DNA from: Pseudomonas sp. 6D_7.1_Bac1
GTDB taxonomy: Bacteria; Pseudomonadota; Gammaproteobacteria; Pseudomonadales; Pseudomonadaceae
DNA: 56,025 nucleotides
Reading direction: 5' to 3'
Assembly: GCF_025465945.1 (NCBI RefSeq)
Contig: NZ_JANLNW010000079.1
Location: forward strand, 1 to 56,025
The notes beneath the pieces are model-generated. The model did not search any database, was not told the origin of the DNA, and saw nothing but the letters and a program-made list of their open reading frames with translations. The translations under genes were made by a program, and so were the position numbers. Shown here in pieces: positions 49,584-56,025 of the stretch (its first letter is position 1; every line of letters starts with the position of its first letter).

Positions 49584-51581
49584 ATGCCCAGCCGTCGTGA
49601 GCGTGCCAACGCCATTCGTGCCCTCAGCATGGATGCCGTGCAAAAAGCCAACAGCGGCCATCCCGGTGCCCCTATGGGTATGGCGGATATCGCCGAAGTG
49701 CTTTGGCGTGACTACCTCAAGCACAACCCGAGCAATCCATCCTTTGCCGACCGCGACCGGTTCATCCTGTCCAATGGTCACGGCTCGATGTTGATTTACT
49801 CGCTGCTGCACCTGACCGGCTACGACCTGTCGATCGATGACCTGAAAAGCTTCCGTCAACTGCACAGTCGCACCCCGGGCCACCCGGAACTCGGCTACAC
49901 CCCGGGTGTTGAAACCACCACTGGCCCGCTGGGTCAGGGCCTGGCCAACGCTGTGGGTTTTGCCTTGGCAGAAAAAGTCCTGGCGGCGCAGTTCAACCGT
50001 CCTGGCCATAACGTTGTCGACCACCACACCTACGTGTTCCTGGGTGATGGCTGCATGATGGAAGGCATTTCGCACGAAGTCAGCTCCCTGGCCGGTACGC
50101 TGGGCCTGGGCAAACTGATCGCCTTCTACGATGACAACGGCATCTCCATCGACGGCGAAGTCGAAGGCTGGTTCACCGATGACACCCCTAAGCGTTTCGA
50201 AGCCTACAACTGGCAAGTGATCCGCAACGTCGACGGTCACGACCCGGAAGAGATCAAAACCGCGATCGACACTGCACGCAAAAGCGAGCAACCAACGCTG
50301 ATCTGCTGCAAAACCATCATCGGCTTCGGCTCGCCGAACAAGCAAGGCAAGGAAGACTGCCACGGCGCTGCCCTGGGTGACGCGGAAGTCGCTTTGACCC
50401 GTGCTGCGCTGAAGTGGAACCACGGCCCGTTCGAAATCCCGGCCGACATCTACGCCGAGTGGGACGCCAAGGAAGCCGGCCGCGCCGCCGAAGCCGAATG
50501 GGACCAGCGTTTCGCTGCCTACTCCGCCGAATTCCCTGAACTGGCCAACGAGCTGGTTCGTCGTCTGAGCGGTGATCTGCCGGAAGACTTCTCGGAAAAA
50601 GCCTCGGCCTACATCGCTGAAGTCGCGGCCAAAGGCGAAACCATCGCCAGCCGTAAAGCCAGCCAGAACGCCCTGAACGCGTTTGGCCCGCTGCTGCCGG
50701 AACTGCTGGGTGGTTCGGCTGACCTGGCCGGCTCCAACCTGACCCTGTGGAAAGGTTGCAAAGGTGTCAGCGCTGAAGACGCCAGCGGCAACTACATGTA
50801 CTACGGCGTTCGCGAGTTCGGCATGACCGCCATCATGAACGGCGTTGCCCTGCACGGCGGCCTGGTGCCTTACGGCGCGACCTTCCTGATGTTCATGGAA
50901 TACGCCCGCAACGCCGTGCGCATGTCCGCCCTGATGAAGCAGCGGGTGATCCACGTCTACACCCACGACTCCATCGGTCTGGGCGAAGACGGCCCGACTC
51001 ACCAGCCAATCGAGCAACTGGCCAGCCTGCGTTGCACGCCGAACCTCGACACCTGGCGTCCAGCCGATGCCGTTGAGTCGGCCGTGGCCTGGAAGTGCGC
51101 CCTGGAGCGTAAAGACGGTCCTTCGGCACTGATCTTCTCGCGTCAGAACCTGCAGCACCAAACCCGTGACGCGGTGCAGATCGAACTGATCAACCGTGGT
51201 GGTTACGTGCTCAAGGATTGCGCAGGTGAGCCTGAGTTGATCCTGATCTCGACCGGTTCGGAAGTCGGTCTGGCCGTTCAGGCCTACGACAAACTGACGG
51301 AACAGGGCCACAAGGTGCGCGTGGTTTCCATGCCTTGCACCAGCGTGTTCGATGCTCAGGATGCCGGCTACAAGCAAGCGGTCCTGCCGTTGCAGGTCAG
51401 CGCCCGTATCGCCATCGAGGCTGCTCACGGCGACTACTGGTACAAGTACGTGGGCCTGGAAGGCCGCGTCATCGGCATGACCACCTACGGCGAGTCGGCG
51501 CCTGCGCCTGCCTTGTTCGAAGAGTTCGGCTTCACCCTGGAAAACATCCTGGGTCAGGCTGAAGAACTGCTGGAAGACTGA
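49584..51581 (+). CDS. tkt: Transketolase
   Basis: The 665-residue thiamine-diphosphate enzyme interconverts pentose- and hexose-phosphates. It shows ANSGHPGAPMGMADIAEVLW (residues 23-42), GPLGQGLANAVG, the ThDP motif GDGCMMEGISHE...AFYDDN and the transketolase motif GLGEDGPTHQPIEQLASLR (near 468). An AGGAG site precedes the ATG giving MPSRRERAN; the in-frame codon 63 nt upstream is not supported. It opens the plus-strand carbon-metabolism cluster and is divergent from the SahR-type gene. Confidence 0.97.
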   Translation: MPSRRERANAIRALSMDAVQKANSGHPGAPMGMADIAEVLWRDYLKHNPSNPSFADRDRFILSNGHGSMLIYSLLHLTGYDLSIDDLKSFRQLHSRTPGHPELGYTPGVETTTGPLGQGLANAVGFALAEKVLAAQFNRPGHNVVDHHTYVFLGDGCMMEGISHEVSSLAGTLGLGKLIAFYDDNGISIDGEVEGWFTDDTPKRFEAYNWQVIRNVDGHDPEEIKTAIDTARKSEQPTLICCKTIIGFGSPNKQGKEDCHGAALGDAEVALTRAALKWNHGPFEIPADIYAEWDAKEAGRAAEAEWDQRFAAYSAEFPELANELVRRLSGDLPEDFSEKASAYIAEVAAKGETIASRKASQNALNAFGPLLPELLGGSADLAGSNLTLWKGCKGVSAEDASGNYMYYGVREFGMTAIMNGVALHGGLVPYGATFLMFMEYARNAVRMSALMKQRVIHVYTHDSIGLGEDGPTHQPIEQLASLRCTPNLDTWRPADAVESAVAWKCALERKDGPSALIFSRQNLQHQTRDAVQIELINRGGYVLKDCAGEPELILISTGSEVGLAVQAYDKLTEQGHKVRVVSMPCTSVFDAQDAGYKQAVLPLQVSARIAIEAAHGDYWYKYVGLEGRVIGMTTYGESAPAPALFEEFGFTLENILGQAEELLED

Positions 51582-51611
51582 TCCAGAAAATGTGTCGTCT
51601 GATCTGACGTC

Positions 51612-51676
51612 ATCGCGAGCAGGCTCGCTCCCACAAGGATCTTCACCGACCCTGTGGGAGCGAGCCTGCTCGCGAT
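51612..51676. repeat. REP inverted pair (REPIN)
   Basis: Two inverted ATCGCGAGCAGGCTCGCTCC units with a 19-nt spacer lie between tkt and epd. Confidence 0.9.
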
Positions 51677-51732
51677 AGCGGTGGTTCGGGCAATGTTGCA
51701 GTACCTGAATCACCACGGTAATCGAGAACCCC

Positions 51733-52824
51733 ATGCCTCAACCGCGTCCTTACAAAGTTGCACTCAACGGCTACGGCCGGATTGGTCGTTGCGTCTTGCG
51801 TGCTTTGTTCGAGCGAGGGGCGGCGGCCGGGTTTGAAATTGTCGCGATCAACGATTTGGCCGACATGGCCAGCGTCGAATACCTGACACGCTTCGACTCC
51901 ACCCACGGGCGTTTTCCCGGTGAGGTGAAGGTCGATGGCGATTGTCTGCATATTAATGGCAACTGCGTGAAGGTCCTGCGCAGTGCCTCCCCCGAAGGCA
52001 TCGATTGGGCGTCGCTGGGCGTCGATCTGGTGCTGGAGTGCTCCGGCGCGTATCACACCCGCGCAGATGGCCAGCGTTTCCTCGACGCCGGCGCACCGCG
52101 CGTGCTGTTTTCCCAGCCGATGGCCAGCGAAGCGGATGTCGACGCCACCATCGTCTACGGCGTCAATCAGGATTGCCTGACCGGCGATGAACTGCTGGTG
52201 TCCAACGCGTCCTGCACCACCAACTGCGGCGTGCCGCTGTTGCGTCTGCTGGATCAGGCCTTTGGTCTGGATTACGTGTCGATCACCACCATTCACTCGG
52301 CAATGAACGACCAGCCAGTGATCGACGCTTATCATCACGAAGACCTGCGCCGCACCCGTTCGGCGTTTCAGTCGGTGATCCCGGTGTCCACCGGTCTGGC
52401 GCGCGGCATCGAACGCCTGCTACCGGAACTGGCCGGACGAATTCAGGCCAAAGCCGTGCGCGTGCCGACGGTCAACGTGTCGTGCCTCGACATCACGATG
52501 CAAACCGTCACCGACACCGACGCTGCCGAGGTCAACCGGATCCTGCGCGAAGCGGCCACCAGCGGCCCGCTCAAAGGCCTGCTGGCTTACACCGAATTGC
52601 CTCACGCCAGTTGTGATTTCAACCATGACCCACACTCGGCGATCGTCGATGCCAGTCAGACCCGTGTTTCCGGCCCAAGGCTGGTGAACGTGCTGGCCTG
52701 GTTCGACAACGAATGGGGTTTTGCCAACCGAATGCTGGATGTTGCAGAACACTATCTGCAAACAGCGATTTCACCTGTCTCTCAGCTTTCTACTTCTCAA
52801 CTCTCTATCTCTAAAGAACAGTAA
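51733..52824 (+). CDS. epd: Erythrose-4-phosphate dehydrogenase
   Basis: The 363-residue GAPDH-family enzyme oxidises erythrose 4-phosphate to 4-phosphoerythronate for pyridoxal phosphate synthesis. It has the NAD-binding ALNGYGRIGR motif and the catalytic SNASCTTNCGVP (the GVP after NC separates Epd from GapA). Position between tkt and pgk is the conserved epd place in gammaproteobacteria. The C-terminal 18 residues (Ser/Gln/Leu-rich) are encoded by a pyrimidine-rich imperfect repeat and look like a recent extension. pgk starts 17 nt later. Confidence 0.95.
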   Translation: MPQPRPYKVALNGYGRIGRCVLRALFERGAAAGFEIVAINDLADMASVEYLTRFDSTHGRFPGEVKVDGDCLHINGNCVKVLRSASPEGIDWASLGVDLVLECSGAYHTRADGQRFLDAGAPRVLFSQPMASEADVDATIVYGVNQDCLTGDELLVSNASCTTNCGVPLLRLLDQAFGLDYVSITTIHSAMNDQPVIDAYHHEDLRRTRSAFQSVIPVSTGLARGIERLLPELAGRIQAKAVRVPTVNVSCLDITMQTVTDTDAAEVNRILREAATSGPLKGLLAYTELPHASCDFNHDPHSAIVDASQTRVSGPRLVNVLAWFDNEWGFANRMLDVAEHYLQTAISPVSQLSTSQLSISKEQ

Positions 52825-52841
52825 CCCAGGAAATGCGACCC

Positions 52842-54005
52842 ATGACCGTGTTGAAGATGACCGACCTCGATCTGCAAGGTAAGCGCGTATTGATCCGCGA
52901 AGACCTCAACGTCCCAGTCAAGGACGGTGTTGTCACCAGCGATGCGCGAATCCTGGCCTCGCTGCCGACCATCAAGCTGGCCCTGGAAAAAGGCGCGGCC
53001 GTGATGGTCTGCTCGCACCTTGGCCGTCCGACCGAAGGTGAATTCTCGGCCGAGAACAGCCTCAAGCCAGTCGCCGACTACCTGAGCAAGGCTCTGGGTC
53101 GTGAAGTGCCGCTGGTGTCCGACTACCTGGGCGGTGTTGACGTGAAAGCGGGCGACATCGTGCTGTTCGAGAACGTGCGCTTCAACAAAGGCGAGAAAAA
53201 GAACGCTGACGAACTGGCCCAGCAATACGCCGCCCTGTGCGACGTGTTCGTGATGGACGCCTTCGGCACCGCTCACCGTGCCGAGGGTTCGACCCATGGC
53301 GTGGCCAAATTCGCCAAAGTCGCGGCGGCTGGCCCGCTGCTGGCTGCCGAACTGGATGCACTGGGCAAAGCCCTGGGGGCTCCGGCCCAGCCAATGGCGG
53401 CCATCGTTGCAGGTTCCAAGGTCTCGACCAAACTCGACGTGCTGAACAGCCTGAGCCAGATCTGCGACCAACTGATCGTCGGTGGCGGCATCGCCAACAC
53501 CTTCCTGGCCGCTGCCGGTCACCCGGTTGGCAAATCGCTGTACGAGCCAGACCTGCTGGACACCGCCCGCGCCATCGCCGCCAAAGTCAGCGTGCCATTG
53601 CCGGTTGACGTGGTGGTTGCCAAGGAATTCGCTGAAAGCGCCGCTGCCACCGTCAAGCTGATCGCTGACGTGGCTGCCGACGACATGATCCTGGACATCG
53701 GCCCACAGACCGCAGCGCATTTCGCTGAACTGCTGAAGTCGTCGAAAACCATTCTGTGGAACGGCCCGGTCGGCGTATTCGAGTTCGACCAGTTCGGTAA
53801 CGGCACCAAAGTCCTGGCCCAGGCCATCGCAGACAGCTCGGCGTTCTCCATCGCGGGCGGCGGCGACACCCTGGCAGCCATCGACAAATATGGCGTTGCC
53901 GAGAAGATCTCCTACATTTCTACCGGTGGTGGCGCGTTTCTCGAATTCGTCGAAGGCAAAGTGCTGCCCGCCGTTGAAGTCCTGGAAAGCCGGGCAAAGG
54001 CCTAA
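52842..54005 (+). CDS. pgk: Phosphoglycerate kinase
   Basis: The 387-residue enzyme transfers phosphate between 1,3-bisphosphoglycerate and ADP. It has VLIREDLNVPVKDG (residues 18-31), SHLGRPTEGEF near 60, DAFGTAHRAEGST (near 145) and GGGDTLAAIDKYG at the C-terminus. Starting at MTVLKMTD gives the usual Pseudomonas length; an ATG three codons upstream is too close to the AGGA site. It follows epd by 17 nt and precedes a small lipoprotein gene. Confidence 0.97.
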   Translation: MTVLKMTDLDLQGKRVLIREDLNVPVKDGVVTSDARILASLPTIKLALEKGAAVMVCSHLGRPTEGEFSAENSLKPVADYLSKALGREVPLVSDYLGGVDVKAGDIVLFENVRFNKGEKKNADELAQQYAALCDVFVMDAFGTAHRAEGSTHGVAKFAKVAAAGPLLAAELDALGKALGAPAQPMAAIVAGSKVSTKLDVLNSLSQICDQLIVGGGIANTFLAAAGHPVGKSLYEPDLLDTARAIAAKVSVPLPVDVVVAKEFAESAAATVKLIADVAADDMILDIGPQTAAHFAELLKSSKTILWNGPVGVFEFDQFGNGTKVLAQAIADSSAFSIAGGGDTLAAIDKYGVAEKISYISTGGGAFLEFVEGKVLPAVEVLESRAKA

Positions 54006-54039
54006 GGGCCATCCATTGGCCAGGCAAAGGAGTGTTGAC

Positions 54040-54261
54040 ATGGTCAAGACGTTAGCGACATTGATCGCAGCGGGTGTGCTGGCCGGCTGTGGGAGTCACC
54101 CCACAGCTGCGCCGGAACCGGAAGCCGGCGCGTCAGACAAAGGCTGTTACCAGGCCGACTGGCAAGCGGAAACCAACCCGGTGATCAACAAGCGCTCCGG
54201 GCCGGATGGCCTGGATAAATACGAGACACGGACCCCGGCCAAGGAACATGGTTGCCCTTGA
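54040..54261 (+). CDS. Small lipoprotein, unknown function
   Basis: The 73-residue protein has a signal peptide with the lipobox LAGC (Cys17) and a short acidic/proline-rich mature part ending in EHGCP, with a second cysteine near GCYQADW. The ATG follows AAAGGAG at 7 nt. PAO1 has small unassigned genes at the corresponding place between pgk and fda. I do not recognise a family. It lies 34 nt after pgk and 58 nt before the next lipoprotein gene. Confidence 0.8.
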   Translation: MVKTLATLIAAGVLAGCGSHPTAAPEPEAGASDKGCYQADWQAETNPVINKRSGPDGLDKYETRTPAKEHGCP

Positions 54262-54319
54262 CCGGTCTGACTCACAAACCCCAGCGCTGGTGGCGTGTGT
54301 CGCCAGCCGAGGAACACAG

Positions 54320-54652
54320 ATGAAAGGCTTGATAGCCGTGGCATCGCTGGCAGTGCTTGCCGGTTGCGCCACTATGAACCCGTTCGCGTCATCGCCCGCC
54401 GCGTCCGATAACTGGACGAGCTGGGTCTGTGACAGCCAGGCGCAAGTGCACTGGCGCTACACCGACACCACGCGCAACACCGTTGATGTACGGCTGAGCG
54501 ACGATCAGGTTCACCGCTTGAAGCTGGATCCCGCAGGCAGCGGTTCGCTGTACAGCGATGACAAACTGGCGTTTCACATAAAAGGTGAGGAAGGCCTGGT
54601 GTACTGGGTCGCCACCAACGATTTGATTGGCCGGGGCTGTAAAGCCAAGTAA
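54320..54652 (+). CDS. MliC-like lysozyme-inhibitor lipoprotein
   Basis: The 110-residue protein has a lipobox LAGC (Cys16) and a beta-barrel-like mature domain: WVCDSQAQVHWRYTD, VDVRLSDDQVHRLKLD, then GSGSLYSDDKLAFHIKGEE and a terminal GRGC with a second cysteine. This resembles MliC/PliC, the periplasmic or membrane-bound inhibitors of C-type lysozyme, in which the SGxxY and K-G stretches insert into the lysozyme active site. The match is by pattern, so it is probable but not certain. The start MKGLIAVAS fits the signal peptide. Confidence 0.72.
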   Translation: MKGLIAVASLAVLAGCATMNPFASSPAASDNWTSWVCDSQAQVHWRYTDTTRNTVDVRLSDDQVHRLKLDPAGSGSLYSDDKLAFHIKGEEGLVYWVATNDLIGRGCKAK

Positions 54653-54682
54653 CACGATTGAGCTGACTCACCGAGATCTACA

Positions 54683-54772
54683 TGTGGGAGCGAGCCTGCT
54701 CGCGATGACGGCAGTCCATTCAACATCAGCGTTGACTGACCCACCGCTTTCGCGAGCAGGCTCGCTCCCACA
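54683..54772. repeat. REP inverted pair (REPIN)
   Basis: GTGGGAGCGAGCCTGCTCGC and its inverse are separated by about 43 nt. The spacer resembles those at 15700 and 37755 (CATCAGCGTTGACTGACC-like). It lies between the MliC-like gene and fba. Confidence 0.9.
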
Positions 54773-54913
54773 GGGTTTCAGTGTTGTTTTTTAGAACTTG
54801 CACCACCGAATTCGCAGACCGGCCTTACCCCCGATCTGCAATAACTTGAATAGCAGCCGCCGCTACGGCAGGCTTGCACGATTAACGACCCTCAACCGGG
54901 AGAGACACACACA

Positions 54914-55978
54914 ATGGCACTTATCAGCATGCGCCAGATGCTGGACCACGCAGCCGAGTTCGGCTACGGCGTTCCAGCCTTCAACGTCAACAACCTTGAG
55001 CAGATGCGCGCCATCATGGAAGCCGCTGACAAGACTGACTCCCCGGTGATCGTCCAGGCTTCGGCCGGCGCCCGTAAATACGCTGGCGCGCCATTCCTGC
55101 GTCACCTGATCCTGGCGGCGATCGAAGAATTCCCGCACATTCCGGTGTGCATGCACCAGGACCACGGCACCAGCCCTGACGTCTGCCAGCGCTCCATCCA
55201 GCTGGGCTTCAGCTCGGTGATGATGGACGGCTCCCTGGGCGAAGACGGCAAGACCCCGACCGACTACGACTACAACGTCCGTGTTACCCAACAAACCGTG
55301 GCTATGGCTCACGCCTGCGGCGTATCGGTAGAAGGCGAGTTGGGCTGCCTGGGTTCGCTGGAAACCGGCATGGCCGGTGAAGAAGACGGTATCGGTGCAG
55401 AAGGCGTGCTTGATCACAGCCAAATGCTGACCGACCCGGAAGAAGCCGCTGACTTCGTCAAACGCACGCAGGTCGACGCCCTGGCCATCGCCATCGGCAC
55501 CAGCCACGGCGCTTACAAGTTCACCAAGCCACCGACTGGCGACGTGCTGGCCATCGACCGCATCAAAGAAATCCACAAACGCATCCCGAACACCCACCTG
55601 GTGATGCACGGTTCGTCTTCGGTTCCGCAAGAGTGGCTGGCGATCATCAACCAGTACGGCGGCGACATCAAAGAAACCTACGGCGTACCGGTTGAAGAAA
55701 TCGTCGAAGGCATCAAGCACGGCGTGCGCAAGGTCAACATCGACACCGACCTGCGCCTGGCGTCCACCGGTGCGATGCGTCGCCTGATGGCCACCAATCC
55801 GAGCGAATTCGACCCACGTAAATTCTTCGGCGCCACCGTGACGGCCATGCGTGATGTGTGCATCGCTCGTTATGAGCAGTTTGGTACGGCGGGTAATGCT
55901 TCGAAGATCAAGCCTGTTTCGTTGGAAGCAATGTTCCAGCGTTATCTGAAGGGTGAGTTGAACGCCAAGGTTAACTAA
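54914..55978 (+). CDS. fba: Class II fructose-bisphosphate aldolase
   Basis: The 354-residue zinc aldolase splits fructose 1,6-bisphosphate or, in this glucose-via-Entner-Doudoroff genus, mainly works in gluconeogenesis. It shows GYGVPAFNVNNLEQM (near 15), VCMHQDHGTSPD (zinc histidine and catalytic aspartate, near 80), VEGELGCLGSLETG (near 137) and the IGTSHGAYKF loop. Length matches the Calvin-type class IIB enzymes. The leader of 141 nt holds no gene; a terminator follows. Confidence 0.97.
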   Translation: MALISMRQMLDHAAEFGYGVPAFNVNNLEQMRAIMEAADKTDSPVIVQASAGARKYAGAPFLRHLILAAIEEFPHIPVCMHQDHGTSPDVCQRSIQLGFSSVMMDGSLGEDGKTPTDYDYNVRVTQQTVAMAHACGVSVEGELGCLGSLETGMAGEEDGIGAEGVLDHSQMLTDPEEAADFVKRTQVDALAIAIGTSHGAYKFTKPPTGDVLAIDRIKEIHKRIPNTHLVMHGSSSVPQEWLAIINQYGGDIKETYGVPVEEIVEGIKHGVRKVNIDTDLRLASTGAMRRLMATNPSEFDPRKFFGATVTAMRDVCIARYEQFGTAGNASKIKPVSLEAMFQRYLKGELNAKVN

Positions 55979-56004
55979 GACCTGAACGTTTAATCGCACT
56001 AACG

Positions 56005-56025
56005 AAAAACCCGCCGAGAGGCGGG
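56005..56025 (+). terminator. Start of the fba terminator, cut by the window edge
   Basis: AAAAACCCGCCGAGAGGCGGG forms the hairpin of a rho-independent terminator 26 nt past the fba stop; the T-run would lie beyond the right edge. Confidence 0.8.

Noticed and set aside
49323..51734. An 803-codon open frame on the minus strand opposite tkt
   Set aside because: The plus strand is clearly transketolase; the antisense product is Val/Gly/Gln-rich without domains and runs into REP sequence at one end.
51733..52824. Glyceraldehyde-3-phosphate dehydrogenase (gapA)
   Set aside because: SCTTNCGVP and the tkt-epd-pgk order point to erythrose-4-phosphate dehydrogenase.
4527..54772. Repeated palindromes as a possible CRISPR array
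   Set aside because: The copies are scattered singly or in inverted pairs in intergenic gaps over 50 kb, not as direct repeats with regular spacers, and no cas gene is present.

Overview
The window reads as chromosomal DNA of a fluorescent-group Pseudomonas. The genes are GC-rich and dense. The intergenic gaps carry Pseudomonas-type REP palindromes (GGGAGCGAGCCTGCTCGCGA and GTGGCGAGGGAGCTTGCTCCC families). From memory, the gene order follows the P. aeruginosa PAO1 blocks PA0385-PA0432 and PA0546-PA0555, with several genes missing relative to PAO1. No rRNA, tRNA, CRISPR array, transposase or integrase was seen.

Region by region. (1) 0.07-4.4 kb, minus strand: a tight operon metX-metW-DUF4426-rdgB-hemW-DUF3392 (methionine entry, nucleotide sanitation, heme chaperone). 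(2) 4.6-7.1 kb, minus: yggS-proC-yggT-DUF167, divergent from pilT (7.1 kb, plus), the pilus retraction ATPase, which has no pilU beside it. (3) 8.3-11.7 kb: a NlpC/P60 hydrolase, a TM2-domain gene, then an AT-rich accessory cassette. The cassette encodes a colicin M-like lipid II-degrading bacteriocin and a small four-helix membrane protein that is probably its immunity protein. It lies between the intact TM2 gene and a decayed copy of that gene's 3' end. This is the most interesting part of the window. (4) 11.7-17.8 kb, minus: pyrR-pyrB-pyrC' (pyrC' is a non-catalytic dihydroorotase homologue), ruvX, algH, a TonB-like energy transducer and gshB. (5) 18.0-28.0 kb, plus: the Pil-Chp chemosensory cluster pilG-pilH-pilI-pilJ-chpA-chpC, without pilK, chpB, chpD or chpE. 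(6) 28.2-36.8 kb: hemolysin III homologue, rsmE, bioA, cytochrome b561, YceI, an RhlE-type helicase, a periplasmic binding protein and an uncharacterised glycosyltransferase-like gene. (7) 36.9-39.4 kb, minus: metF and ahcY, the latter behind a recognisable SAH riboswitch. (8) 39.6-47 kb: thioesterase, two transporters, MAPEG protein, MltA, a cytochrome c' lipoprotein, DUF1090 and LigB. (9) 47.1-56 kb: metK with an ArsR-methyltransferase (SahR-type) regulator gene upstream and a perfect 22-nt palindrome in the divergent promoter region. Then tkt-epd-pgk-fba (carbon metabolism) with two small lipoprotein genes, one MliC-like, between pgk and fba.

Functional links: metX, metW, metF, ahcY and metK make up much of the methionine/SAM cycle, and the window shows two apparent SAH-sensing controls, one RNA and one protein. 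pilT, the TonB3-like transducer and the Pil-Chp genes relate to type IV pilus function. Sequence families were recognised by eye and from memory; no database search was run.
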